DNA of 64,000 nt from the NCBI RefSeq assembly GCF_900128495.1, contig NZ_LT635801.1, forward strand, positions 3,002,691-3,066,690, written 5' to 3'. The DNA is from Bacteroides ilei. Lineage in GTDB: Bacteria > Bacteroidota > Bacteroidia > Bacteroidales > Bacteroidaceae. The position numbers and the translations under genes are program-made. Position 1 is the first letter of the stretch. The number at the start of each line of letters is the position of its first letter. Positions 15,982 through 24,910 of this stretch are shown one piece after another. The notes beneath the pieces are model-generated. The model did no database searches. It was not told the DNA's origin and saw only the letters and a list, made by a program, of their open reading frames with translations.

Positions 15982-17988
15982 CTATTGCTCAGCCGGACTG
16001 TCTGCCACAAGCGGCCAGTATGGATTCTGATACAAGGGAGACAGCTCTACATCCGCGTGGTCGGAAGAGGTCAGCAAAAACTGTTTGATAGGCAGCGGCT
16101 CTAAATAGTGAGCCATCATCCAGTGCAGTCCGTCACGGTACAGATTGGATTTCTCCTGAATGTTTTCGTAGGCGATGATGTATTGCCCGCGCGACGGAGG
16201 CGTGACAAAAGCGTCGTTGCCGCCGTCATAGTCTGCCGGCTCAAGGTCATATTCGTTCTGCATCACATCCCACAGGCGGAATCCCTCTACATGATAGGGC
16301 GTTTTGCACATTTGATCCAAGGCCCGCCAACGTATCAAGTCCATCCAGCGCAAGCCCTCGGCCATCAGTTCGCAACGGCGTTCCCTCCGGATGTTATAGA
16401 GCGTAACATCCGTCAGCAGCTTTCCGGCGGTGTAAGCTCCCCAATCGGCCTTTTCCTTGTCTATCGAAGTATAGGTGTTGGTGGTCTGCGGGTCGGCTGC
16501 TGCACCGGTAAATCCTGCGGCTTCACGAATCAGCTTCCAATATTCCAGGATGTGTCCGGCCTGAATGTTACGGGTCAGCATATATTCTGCCTCTATATAA
16601 TTCAGCAATGCCTCGGTCGCGCGGAAAACGATAGAGCCTGTATAGCTGTTCCACTGGTCACACCGTGCCTTGTCGAATGAGCCTCCTTTCCGAATCCGGT
16701 ATCCGGTGAGCGAGCGGTTCACGGTTCCGTCGCCTACATCAAGGGGAGGAAACGCTTCGTCCTTGCGGGCATGGTCGGCAGGATAGTCTTCATTGATAAA
16801 ATAATTAATCTGTCCCGGTTGTTTCATAAAAGCCACCAGTCTGGGGTCGCGGTTCGACCGGGCTTTGGCAATGGTCTGGTCATCGTAAGGGATAGAGGAA
16901 TTGTAGACCGGTCTGCCGTCTTCCATCAGGAAACAGTCGACCATACTGCGGGTTACATCATATCCTCCCTGCACAATCACCTCTAAATGATTCGTTATGC
17001 CCAGACCTTTGTTGTATTCTCGCCAAAGCAAGACATCCGGATAGGTGCTCATATCGTCATCCCCGAACATATAGAAATAGTCGTTCACATCGCTTACGCT
17101 TTGGGGAGTGATGCCCGTATTCCGGGTCAGACTGTTTTTATATTTTTCTGCTACCAGTTCGGCGGACTTTACAGCCTCTTGAAAAAAGAACTGGGCCTCT
17201 TGATCAATGTCGCCTGCCGGGAACTGATAGTCTTTGTTGTAGTCTTTAGCGGTGCCTGGCCACCCGTTTCCGTTCGGAACGAAAGGAGTATCCTTGAAGT
17301 TTGTCAGCCACGAACCTTCAAACAGCGCGACACGGGATTTCATCAGGTAGGCACAATCCTGAGAGATTCGCGTGTGGCGGGTCTCGAAGTTCGGGGTCAT
17401 GTATTTTGCGGCCAAGTCCAAATCTTTCAGAATAAACCGGGCAACTTCATTTCGGGGCGAGCGTTTGCTGGCTTCAACCAGTGTCGCCTCGTCGTCATTG
17501 AAGGCTTGCGTCAGTATGGGCAGGTCTCCCCACTTTTGCAGCATGGAGAAATAAGCATAGGCACGGAGGAAATGCAGTTCTCCCAAGTATTGTTTCAGTG
17601 AAGTCTCGTCGCCGGTTATGGTTCCGTTCTCATAATTTTCTGTTATGACCTCTATCCCGTAATTTACATTGCGGATGTTCGTCCAGGACCACGAGCTGTT
17701 GTCCATCGAAACCTTCCATTGTCCGGTGTTATCGTATTTGTTTCCCGGAGTTTCGGTGGAGGGCTGGTTGTCGGTATCCTTATCTATTTCAAAGGTACTG
17801 CTGTACGAACCGTGTGTTGTCAGTATGTCGGCATACAGTTGGTTGGTGAATTCTTCCACTTGGTCTACGGTCTGATAATAATCTTCCGGCGTTAACTCAG
17901 ACATTGGCTCCATATCCAAGAAATCGTTGCAGGAAGCAAGCGGAGCGACTAATCCCATCAGGACAATATAAAAGAATTGTTTTTTCAT
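15982..17988 (-). CDS. RagB/SusD family glycan-binding outer-membrane lipoprotein
   Basis: Surface lipoprotein of 668 residues that caps the SusC barrel and captures the glycan. The lipobox is ASCN (MKKQFFYIVLMGLVAPLASC), followed by the usual NDFLDMEPMSELTPEDYYQT motif. TPR-like helices carry LHFLRAYAYFSMLQKWGDLPIL, typical of SusD. The C-terminal half includes RRERRCELMAEGLRWMDLIRW. It is 10 bp downstream of susC. The ligand cannot be deduced; the neighbouring GH2, GH31 and GH115 remnant suggest a branched plant or host glycan. Confidence 0.95.
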   Translation of the reverse strand: MKKQFFYIVLMGLVAPLASCNDFLDMEPMSELTPEDYYQTVDQVEEFTNQLYADILTTHGSYSSTFEIDKDTDNQPSTETPGNKYDNTGQWKVSMDNSSWSWTNIRNVNYGIEVITENYENGTITGDETSLKQYLGELHFLRAYAYFSMLQKWGDLPILTQAFNDDEATLVEASKRSPRNEVARFILKDLDLAAKYMTPNFETRHTRISQDCAYLMKSRVALFEGSWLTNFKDTPFVPNGNGWPGTAKDYNKDYQFPAGDIDQEAQFFFQEAVKSAELVAEKYKNSLTRNTGITPQSVSDVNDYFYMFGDDDMSTYPDVLLWREYNKGLGITNHLEVIVQGGYDVTRSMVDCFLMEDGRPVYNSSIPYDDQTIAKARSNRDPRLVAFMKQPGQINYFINEDYPADHARKDEAFPPLDVGDGTVNRSLTGYRIRKGGSFDKARCDQWNSYTGSIVFRATEALLNYIEAEYMLTRNIQAGHILEYWKLIREAAGFTGAAADPQTTNTYTSIDKEKADWGAYTAGKLLTDVTLYNIRRERRCELMAEGLRWMDLIRWRALDQMCKTPYHVEGFRLWDVMQNEYDLEPADYDGGNDAFVTPPSRGQYIIAYENIQEKSNLYRDGLHWMMAHYLEPLPIKQFLLTSSDHADVELSPLYQNPYWPLVADSPAEQ

Positions 17989-17998
17989 AATTCAACAA

Positions 17999-20900
17999 TT
18001 AAAAGGTTAGACTTATACCGCATGAAACGGTTCTTGACAAAGGATATGCGTTACCTCCGCTGCCGCCGGAAACGGTTTCCGGATCGAACTGGTCGGCCAG
18101 TTTCGTGCCTGTCCACAGATTTTCTCCCGAAACATAGACCCGGAGATTCTGCACACCGATTTTGTTCAGCACTTCGCGCGGCAGCGAATAGCCGAGCTGC
18201 AGATTTTTCAGACGGATGTAGGCTGCACTTTGCAGGTATCCGTTCTGGCATTGGTAGTTCTTGTTATCCCATCCGAGACTTGGCCGCGGAAGATATGCGT
18301 CCGTGTTTTCGGTGAGGAAACCGTTTTGAACAGACCATGAGTCCGCGTTGCGGAAATAGTCGGCCACATCGGTAATGCCTTCTGCCCACCACACATCGTT
18401 TCCTCCACCAAAGAAGAACGGGCTTCCCTGCCAGAAATCACGCTTCATGATTCCCTGGAAAAATACGCGGATATCGAATCCCTTCCAGCTTGCATTCAAG
18501 TCGATACCGAAATGGTACCGTGGAGTGGAGTTTCCGATGACGGTCAAATCGCCGGGATCACCGATTGTCCTTGCGCCGGCTGAGACCTTCCCGTCATTGT
18601 TCCTGTCCTTATACATCACATCACCGGCAGCCCAGTTGGTTCCTATCGAGTTCTGGTCGGCACTTGCCAGATGCTTTTGCATCTCTTCATCTGTTCTTGC
18701 GATGCCGTAGGTCTCATATCCCCAGATTTCATTCGTGTAGCGGCCGGCTATATAGGTGTCGATCGACCCTGTCGGATTATTGGGATACCGGGTTATCTTG
18801 GTACGGGAGTCAGACAGCAAGAAGGTGGCGCTGTAAGACAGTCCGTTGTTCAGGCGGTCTTGCCAACCGATATTCAGCTCCCATCCTAATGTACGCAAGT
18901 CTGTATTGTTGGTAACCGGCACATCCGTACCCAATATGGCCGGCAGCTCAGGAGCTTTTCCCACCATGTTCTTGGTGTTGCGCACAAAGTAATCGAATGA
19001 ACCGGTCAGACGGTTGTCGAATAAGGCCCAGTCCATTCCGGCATTGTAGGTTTCGACCGTCTCCCAAGTCAAGGCTGCCGAGACCAAAGACGGAGCGGAA
19101 GAGGCATTCGGCTTGATACCATTCTGTAACCAGTTTCCTCCCGCTATCATCAGGTTTATGGTTTGATAAGTCTGATACCAGTTATTGGTGTTCTGATTTC
19201 CTAAAGTTCCGTATGAAGCGCGAAGTTTTAAAAGGCTTACCACATTTTGTATCGGCTCAAAAAAATCTTCTCGTGCTATGTTCCATCCCAAAGAGAAGGA
19301 CGGAAAAAGTTTCCAGCGGTTGCTTCTGCGGAATCGGGAAGAACCGTCGTATCTCAGATTCCCTTCAAACAGATATTTTCCCTCGTAATCGTAATTCAAA
19401 CGCCCGAAAAAACCGACCAGTCCCCATTCAGACCGTTGGCCTCCTACTGTCGGAGAGACCACACTGCCGTCTGAACCCAATCCTGTGGTCAGGTCAATTT
19501 CCGGTTTTGAGTTCAGTATCACCCCGTCGCGATAGAGGTTATAGGTCTGTTGCTTGAGGTTTTCTATCTGAGAACCGACCAGAACGTGCAGATTATGCTT
19601 GTCTTTGAACGAATGGGTATACTCACTGTATACCTCGAAATTGTAATAATTCTCCTTTGAAATGTCTTCCCCGATTCCGGAAGTCAGGTCGGAGCTGTAT
19701 GGTTCTCCATTAATGTCGTGATTGTATATGGCGAACTGTTCGGAGCGGTTGAATACATTGTTGATGCGGTAATTGAAATTGATGTGGGTCACCCAATTCT
19801 TTATCGGCTCAATGACAAAACCGACCTGTTGATACAGGTTGTCGGCCTGTTGGTACTTGCTTCCCTGCTCAGCCAACTTAAGCGGAACGGACGGAGCATT
19901 GAAGTAATAGCCGTTTCGGTCGTAAAGCGGGATGTTCGGCCAAGATGATCTTCCCACCAGTTCGTAATATTCCCCGTTGTCCATGAAGAAGGGATGCTTG
20001 TAGTCTTGGCGGGAAAATCTCATGGAAAGATTCAGTTTCAACCAATTGGTCAAAGTCATATTGAATTTGGCCGTAGCGTTATATCGTTTCAAGTCATCAT
20101 CTCCGATTTTCATGAGACCGTCTTGGTGCAGGTAGTTGAAGGAAACATAATAGTTCAGCTTGTCACTTCCGCCGCTTGCACTGAAGTTATGTTCTTGATT
20201 AAAGGTGGTACCTTTATATATCTCGTCGAAAATGTTGACATCGTCTATTCCGTTCGCATAACCGTCCAACCATTGTCCGTTCGCGTCCGGGTCAATGGCA
20301 TAAATCAGGGAGCCGTCCGCTTTTCTTCTTGTGCCGGGTCCCACCGGTGTGGCGTTCATATAATCTTTCATTCGGTTTACATGGTCGAGAGTGAACTGGG
20401 GAGATCGGCCCGAGTTTGTCATCGCGTCGTTTAAGAAGCTTGCAAAATCCACGGAGTTCATCATTTCCATCATCTTGATGGGAGACGACCAACGGAAACT
20501 GTTGTTGTAGTTGATGGAAACCTTTCCTTTTCCGCCTGATTTCGTAGTGATAAGGATAACGCCAAAGGGTGCGCGCGAACCATAGATGGAAGAAGACGCA
20601 GCGTCTTTCAGTACGGAAACGGAAGCGATATCTTGCGGATTAATCATATTCAAGTCTCCTTCCATGCCGTCAATCAGGATTAAAGGACTTCCGCTCGAGC
20701 CTTCGCCGATGGTTCCCGTGCCACGAATGTTGATGGTCGGCGTGTCGCCCAGTGTTCCGTTGGATTGAGTAATCTGTAATCCGGGAACTAATCCCTGTAA
20801 TGCCTGAGTAGCATTCAAGACGGGACGCTCCTTCAGACTTTCTGCATCTGTCAGTCCGACCGCTCCGGTCAGATTTACTTTCTTTTGTGTTCCGAATCCC

Positions 20901-21562
20901 ACGACTACCACCTCGTCCAAAACCTGGGATGATTCCCTCAGCGTTACGAGCAGCACCTTTCCGGGCGTGGCCTTGACGGTCTGCGTCTCGTATCCGATAT
21001 AGGAGATTTCCAGGGAGGCACTGGCGGAAGCGACATTCAGGGTGAAGTTCCCGTCGAAGTCACTGATAGTCCCGTTCGATGTACCTGACTCTCTCACGGT
21101 CGCGCCGATGATAGCCTCGCCGTTCTGGTCGACAATCCTTCCCTTTATCTCGGCCGACTGCTGGACGGGACGGCGGGAAGGCACTTCCGTCGACAGGATA
21201 ATCTTGCGGTCGAGCACGGCATAGTTCACGTCCGTGCCGCTGAACACGGCGTCCAGCACCGAGAAGATGTCGCTCCGCTCTGCGGGAACGGAGACTTCAC
21301 GCTCCAAATCGATGTGGCTGTTGTTGTAGAAGAAGTCGAAGTCCGACTGGCTCTCTATTTCCTTCAGGACTTCGCCCACGCTCATGCGTGAAGAGCCAAG
21401 TTCCACCCGGACTCTCTGAGCATAGCTGTCTGAAGCATAAAGCATGCTGACAGAACAGAATAAACAAGCTAAAAAGACTTTCATGGTTAATGGTACCTTT
21501 TTCCAGATAAAATACAGGCTTCGAATACCTGGATTCGTTTGGATACTTAATTGTTTTTCCAT
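17999..21562 (-). CDS. SusC/RagA family TonB-dependent receptor with STN signalling domain
   Basis: Outer-membrane TonB-dependent importer, 1187 residues. A signal peptide lies about residues 27-49 (MKVFLACLFCSVSMLYASDSYA), with an N-terminal extension before it. A secretin/TonB N-terminal (STN) domain follows (about 55-115, with GSSRMSVGEVLKEIESQSDF). Next come a CarboxypepD_reg-like domain (about 137-220, with IKGRIVDQNGEAIIGATV), the plug with EVVVVGFGTQKKVNLTGAV, and the barrel ending in an aromatic residue. An STN domain together with adjacent fecR and ECF sigma genes indicates trans-envelope signalling: the loaded receptor signals to FecR, which releases sigma and activates this operon. 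The leader is covered by a predicted antisense RNA (21576-21673). Confidence 0.95.
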   Translation of the reverse strand: MEKQLSIQTNPGIRSLYFIWKKVPLTMKVFLACLFCSVSMLYASDSYAQRVRVELGSSRMSVGEVLKEIESQSDFDFFYNNSHIDLEREVSVPAERSDIFSVLDAVFSGTDVNYAVLDRKIILSTEVPSRRPVQQSAEIKGRIVDQNGEAIIGATVRESGTSNGTISDFDGNFTLNVASASASLEISYIGYETQTVKATPGKVLLVTLRESSQVLDEVVVVGFGTQKKVNLTGAVGLTDAESLKERPVLNATQALQGLVPGLQITQSNGTLGDTPTINIRGTGTIGEGSSGSPLILIDGMEGDLNMINPQDIASVSVLKDAASSSIYGSRAPFGVILITTKSGGKGKVSINYNNSFRWSSPIKMMEMMNSVDFASFLNDAMTNSGRSPQFTLDHVNRMKDYMNATPVGPGTRRKADGSLIYAIDPDANGQWLDGYANGIDDVNIFDEIYKGTTFNQEHNFSASGGSDKLNYYVSFNYLHQDGLMKIGDDDLKRYNATAKFNMTLTNWLKLNLSMRFSRQDYKHPFFMDNGEYYELVGRSSWPNIPLYDRNGYYFNAPSVPLKLAEQGSKYQQADNLYQQVGFVIEPIKNWVTHINFNYRINNVFNRSEQFAIYNHDINGEPYSSDLTSGIGEDISKENYYNFEVYSEYTHSFKDKHNLHVLVGSQIENLKQQTYNLYRDGVILNSKPEIDLTTGLGSDGSVVSPTVGGQRSEWGLVGFFGRLNYDYEGKYLFEGNLRYDGSSRFRRSNRWKLFPSFSLGWNIAREDFFEPIQNVVSLLKLRASYGTLGNQNTNNWYQTYQTINLMIAGGNWLQNGIKPNASSAPSLVSAALTWETVETYNAGMDWALFDNRLTGSFDYFVRNTKNMVGKAPELPAILGTDVPVTNNTDLRTLGWELNIGWQDRLNNGLSYSATFLLSDSRTKITRYPNNPTGSIDTYIAGRYTNEIWGYETYGIARTDEEMQKHLASADQNSIGTNWAAGDVMYKDRNNDGKVSAGARTIGDPGDLTVIGNSTPRYHFGIDLNASWKGFDIRVFFQGIMKRDFWQGSPFFFGGGNDVWWAEGITDVADYFRNADSWSVQNGFLTENTDAYLPRPSLGWDNKNYQCQNGYLQSAAYIRLKNLQLGYSLPREVLNKIGVQNLRVYVSGENLWTGTKLADQFDPETVSGGSGGNAYPLSRTVSCGISLTF

Positions 21563-21569
21563 AATTTTG
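21538..21569 (+). promoter_or_regulatory. promoter for antisense RNA in the susC leader
   Basis: On the plus strand TTTG (21538-21541), a 20-bp spacer and TAATTTTG (21562-21569) match the full Bacteroides housekeeping promoter (-33 TTTG, 19-21 bp, -7 TAnnTTTG). It points away from susC, opposite to susC transcription, and overlaps the susC start codon. Confidence 0.65.
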
Positions 21570-21575
21570 TAATGA

Positions 21576-21673
21576 ATTTAGGTTTAAAAAAGGTTTTCTG
21601 TTTGTCGCCAAACAAACATTGAACGGGTCTTTCATACAGACGGATGCGCCAACATCGGTCTGTATGTTTTTTT
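21576..21673 (+). ncRNA. predicted DonS-like cis-antisense small RNA to susC leader
   Basis: The segment runs from the predicted start about 7 nt past the -7 box to a strong intrinsic terminator. The terminator has a 14-bp stem with one mismatch (CATACAGACGGATG 21633-21646, CATCGGTCTGTATG 21653-21666), a 6-nt loop, then TTTTTTT on the plus strand. This gives an RNA of about 100 nt, fully complementary to the fecR-susC spacer and the susC leader. In Bacteroides fragilis, DonS and related RNAs of similar size and position repress susC-type genes of ECF-sigma/anti-sigma-controlled loci. Existence is inferred from promoter, terminator and position; expression is not shown. Confidence 0.6.
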
Positions 21674-21720
21674 ACGGTCAGGGAGGATGTGTGTTTCTCA
21701 TTTTCGGTCAGTTTTAAAGG

Positions 21721-22746
21721 TTAATATAATTCTATTCGGATTTTCTCCTGCTCTATGTCCGGGTCATCCAGATACCGCCAACGGATATGGGAGGAAATTT
21801 TAAAATATTCCAGAATACGCTCCAGATGCTGGTTTGTAAAGGTTCCCGTGAAGGAATAGCGGTCAAAGTCTGTGTTCTTCACTATAAAGTCGACATTATA
21901 CCGTTTCTCCAGCATGTGCAGGGTCTCTCTGAACGAAGTGTTTGAAAGGATAACCTTTCCTTCCCTCCACGACAATTCCGACAGGCCGTCTGTCCGGTGG
22001 CGGCTGATTTGCTCGTCCGCCGTCTTATAAACCACCTTCTCGCCCGGACTCATAAGCATGCGCAACATACGGCCAGACCTTTTGTAGATGAATCCGATGC
22101 TTCCCTCCGTCAGGGTGGCGATAACCGCGTCGGCATCACCAAATGCTTCCAGATTGAAGCATGTACCAAAAACTTCCACCTTCGAGTCTTGCGGAGTGGA
22201 GACCACGAAACGCCGCTCCGTATCCTTCGTCACTTCAAAATAAGCTTCACCGTCAAGATACACTTCGCGGCTGTCTTTAAAGGCTGAAGGATAGCGGAAC
22301 ACCGAGCCTGAATTAAGGCAGACCAGCGTACTGTCCGGCAAACGGAAGGAAGTGACCATGCCCGGATTCGTGCGCATCTCAATCATGCTCACTTTCTCCG
22401 CAGGCAAAGTCTCCGTGCGCCGACCATACAAGACGAATACGGCCACGACCAGCGGCAGAAACAAGACAGCCGCCGCCCGCTGCATCCATATCCATCCCAT
22501 CTTGCGGACGCGCCGCATGGCGATACGCTTCTTTGTCCGCCGCAAAGAGGCCTCCGTATCGAGTCCCTTCATCACCTGCAACGCGTCGGCCGCAAACAGC
22601 AACGTATACAACTGCCGGGCATTCCGCCGGTTTTCCGCCGATTCGTCCATCCAAGCCTCAACCCTCTTCGCTTCTTCCTCCGTCGCCGTACCGTCATAAT
22701 ACCTCACAAGCAACTCTTCCATCAATATATCGGTCTCTTTATCCAT
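21721..22746 (-). CDS. FecR-type anti-sigma factor
   Basis: Inner-membrane anti-sigma factor, 341 residues from the ATG at 22746 (MDKETDILMEELLVRYYDGT). The frame is open back to 22821, but that extension is not family-like. The cytoplasmic DUF4880-like N-terminus (about 1-80) carries YYDGTATEEEAKRVEAWM. One transmembrane helix (about 90-108, AAAVLFLPLVVAVFVLY) is followed by a periplasmic FecR domain (about 130-225, with LPDSTLVCLNSGSVFRYPSAF and YLDGEAYFEVTKD) and a DUF4974 C-terminal domain (about 265-340, LHMLEKRYNVDFIV). It is divergent from the ECF sigma gene and upstream of susC, the standard cell-surface signalling layout. Confidence 0.93.
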   Translation of the reverse strand: MDKETDILMEELLVRYYDGTATEEEAKRVEAWMDESAENRRNARQLYTLLFAADALQVMKGLDTEASLRRTKKRIAMRRVRKMGWIWMQRAAAVLFLPLVVAVFVLYGRRTETLPAEKVSMIEMRTNPGMVTSFRLPDSTLVCLNSGSVFRYPSAFKDSREVYLDGEAYFEVTKDTERRFVVSTPQDSKVEVFGTCFNLEAFGDADAVIATLTEGSIGFIYKRSGRMLRMLMSPGEKVVYKTADEQISRHRTDGLSELSWREGKVILSNTSFRETLHMLEKRYNVDFIVKNTDFDRYSFTGTFTNQHLERILEYFKISSHIRWRYLDDPDIEQEKIRIELY

Positions 22747-22868
22747 TCTGTTTTTATTGGAAAGACAATCGGGAAATGGACTTTCCCGATTCATTCCCTC
22801 GTTTTTAACAATCAATAACACTTGCAGGCAATAAGAAAAACAAATTTCCCCGAAAGCGAAAAAATGAT

Positions 22869-22876
22869 TATATTTG
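22869..22876 (+). promoter_or_regulatory. -7 box overlapping the start region of the ECF sigma gene
   Basis: TATATTTG, a perfect TAnnTTTG, only 5 bp before the ATG at 22882. If used, the transcript would be almost leaderless. Confidence 0.5.
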
Positions 22877-22881
22877 CATCC

Positions 22882-23466
22882 ATGAGAAGCACTGAAGAAA
22901 CATATCTGCTGGCTGCTTTGGCAAAAGGAGAACCGTCCGCTTTCGACAGCATTTTCAGAAGATACTATCCTGTACTTTGTGCCTACGGAAGCCGTCTTGT
23001 CGGTCTGGAAGACGCAAAAGAGATTGCCGAAGAAACGATGATATGGTTATGGGAACATCGCGACAGCCATGTGATAAACTCTTCTTTAAGCAGCTATCTG
23101 CTGAAATGCGTGTACCGAAGGGCGCTAAACCAAATCAAACGCAACGAAATAAAGGGCATGGCAGACACTCGCTTCTTCAACGAAATGCAGGAGATGATGG
23201 AAGATGCCGACTTTTATCAGTTTCAGGAACTTTCCAGACGAATCAAAGAGGCCGTCGACGCACTGCCGGAATCTTACCGGGAAGTATTCATCATGCACCG
23301 TTTCCAGGAGAAAACCTACCGCGAGATAGCGGAACAGCTCAACATCCCCACCAAGACAGTGGACTACAGCATGCAGCAGGCGCTGAAACAGCTGCGCAAA
23401 GACCTGCGCGATTACCTGCCGCTCTTGATTTTCATACTGACGAAATGTATGGCTTCCGGGCATTAG
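22882..23466 (+). CDS. ECF-type RNA polymerase sigma factor
   Basis: Extracytoplasmic-function sigma-70 factor of the Bacteroidetes type (194 residues from the ATG at 22882). Region 2 is seen in FDSIFRRYYPVLCAYGSRLV and AKEIAEETMIWLWEH. Region 4 carries ALPESYREVFIMHRFQEKTY and the HTH YREIAEQLNIPTKTVDYSMQ. An upstream in-frame ATG (22864) and an open frame to 22822 exist, but a consensus -7 box at 22869-22876 argues for 22882. It is divergent from fecR and convergent with the histidine kinase. It is expected to transcribe the susC operon when released by FecR. Confidence 0.93.
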   Translation: MRSTEETYLLAALAKGEPSAFDSIFRRYYPVLCAYGSRLVGLEDAKEIAEETMIWLWEHRDSHVINSSLSSYLLKCVYRRALNQIKRNEIKGMADTRFFNEMQEMMEDADFYQFQELSRRIKEAVDALPESYREVFIMHRFQEKTYREIAEQLNIPTKTVDYSMQQALKQLRKDLRDYLPLLIFILTKCMASGH

Positions 23467-23532
23467 AATCTTTTCCGGACAAGACCAAAAATCTCTTATC
23501 CCCCGTCGCGCCGCGAAACACAAGCCGCACTT

Positions 23533-24681
23533 TCACTCAAATTCCATCACAAACGTCGTGTTCCACCCGTTCGTTCCGGCCCGCAGCAGGCTGATGCTTC
23601 CGCCCGACAGCTTCATAATCTGACGGGAAAGGGACAGGCCGATGCCGCTTCCCTCTTTCTTGGTCGTAAAGAAAGGAACAAAAATCTCTTCCGCCTCACC
23701 TTCCGGGATGACCGGCCCGTCATTGCTCACATAAACGAACACATGCTCATCGGCCGCACTGTATGCACGGATGTGGATGCGCCCTCTGTCCGTGCCGATG
23801 GCCTGCACCGCATTCTTGAACAGATTGATGAGAACCTGGCGAATCAGGTTCGGGTCGGCATATACCATAAGGTCTTCCGGCTCTATCTGGCGGGTAAAGG
23901 CCACATTGTCCGGTATCAGACGCAGCCCTTCAATCTGCCGTACCAGCTCCGACAAATAGAAAGGCTCGGGAGCCGGCTTCTGCAAAGCGGAGAATTTACG
24001 GTAGCTGTCGACGAAAGATATCAGTCCCGCCGACGTGTCGTGTATGGCACGGATTCCGTCATAAAGCGGCCCGCCGACCACATCCTCCCGTCTCAAAAAT
24101 GTTTCGCTCAGCGAAGAAATCGGCGCGATAGAGTTCATGATTTCATGCGTCAGCACCCGAGTGAGTTTTATCCACGAGTCAAGTTCCTTGGCATCCAGTT
24201 CACTGCGGATGTCGTTCAAGGTCAGAATCTTCACTTCATGCCCACCAACCTGCATGACTGAAGCGCGCACCAGCAGATATGCCTCGCCCTTCGCCGTGGT
24301 ATACTCCAGATTGCAGCGCTCTCCGGCCGCCAGATTGCGGAGTTTGTCCGGCAGCTCCTTTCCGTATCGTTCCAATTGCTGGAGCGTTCCCAGTACCGGA
24401 AGTCCCAACAGCCGGGATGCGGCCGGATTTGTCTGTATCACCTTCATCTGTTCGTCCAGCACCACAACGCCCGATGTCACGCTCGAAAGAATCTGTTCAT
24501 AAAACCGTTCCCGCTGTTCCATCAGCTGTTTCTGCTCGCCCATCAGGGTGCCAAACTGGTTTAACGTATCCTGCAGGATGCGCTCGCCCCCTGAAAATCC
24601 ATAGACAGGCAGGCGGAACGAATAATCGCGGTTGCGAATGGCCTCCAGCATCAGGAAACTCTTTTCGCGTGGCTTTTCCAT
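23533..24681 (-). CDS. sensor histidine kinase, NtrB-like, N-terminally truncated
   Basis: Histidine kinase of 382 residues. A PAS-like domain (about 65-160, VVLDEQMKVIQTNPAASRLLG) is followed by DHp with H-box RVLTHEIMNSIAPISSL and a complete HATPase_c (N box LINLFKNAVQAIG, G1 VYVSNDGPVIPEG, F box EIFVPFFTTKKEGSGIGLSL). Relatives normally begin with two transmembrane helices and a periplasmic segment. Here the frame starts just before MEKPREKSFLMLEAIRNRDY, exactly where an IS transposase fragment ends, so the sensor part is missing. The kinase core is intact and could be a soluble, orphaned enzyme, but more likely this is a pseudogene. No sigma-54 response regulator, its usual partner, is present. 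Confidence 0.75.
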   Translation of the reverse strand: MEKPREKSFLMLEAIRNRDYSFRLPVYGFSGGERILQDTLNQFGTLMGEQKQLMEQRERFYEQILSSVTSGVVVLDEQMKVIQTNPAASRLLGLPVLGTLQQLERYGKELPDKLRNLAAGERCNLEYTTAKGEAYLLVRASVMQVGGHEVKILTLNDIRSELDAKELDSWIKLTRVLTHEIMNSIAPISSLSETFLRREDVVGGPLYDGIRAIHDTSAGLISFVDSYRKFSALQKPAPEPFYLSELVRQIEGLRLIPDNVAFTRQIEPEDLMVYADPNLIRQVLINLFKNAVQAIGTDRGRIHIRAYSAADEHVFVYVSNDGPVIPEGEAEEIFVPFFTTKKEGSGIGLSLSRQIMKLSGGSISLLRAGTNGWNTTFVMEFE

Positions 24682-24683
24682 GC

Positions 24684-24860
24684 GGCTCTAAAATATTTTT
24701 TATAACTTGCCACTGTTTTTCAGTCAGGTCGGTTGGATACTGTGTCATAACTTTATTGTTTGGTACCTGTAAAGATATAACATTTTTCCAATTGACCGGC
24801 TGATTCTGAATTGTATGTAGCCCTATAACATTTTTCTTAAATCAATTCAAAACAGTTTCT
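24684..24860 (-). mobile_element. left-end remnant of an IS5-type insertion sequence
   Basis: The minus-strand frame starting at 24748 reads MTQYPTDLTEKQWQVIKNIL followed by EP, the typical opening of IS5-type transposases (DUF4096). It breaks off after 22 codons into the kinase gene. The sequence upstream (24749-24860) is A+T-rich with two copies of TATAACATTTTTC and a tandem duplication of AAAACAGTTTCT, and probably includes the IS terminus. The rest of the element is gone, so this is a deletion scar. Confidence 0.6.
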
Positions 24861-24910
24861 CAAAACAGTTTCTTAATGAGAAACACGCTCCTTTCCTCAA
24901 GCCTGAATAC

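Noticed and set aside
24497..24748. 83-codon frame read as one protein starting with a transposase-like sequence
   Set aside because: Only the first 22 codons are transposase-like; the rest is the kinase gene in the wrong frame. Treated as a deletion junction.
24847..24875. Tandem duplication AAAACAGTTTCT as an attachment site
   Set aside because: Only two short copies, located within the presumed IS terminus, and no integrase nearby.
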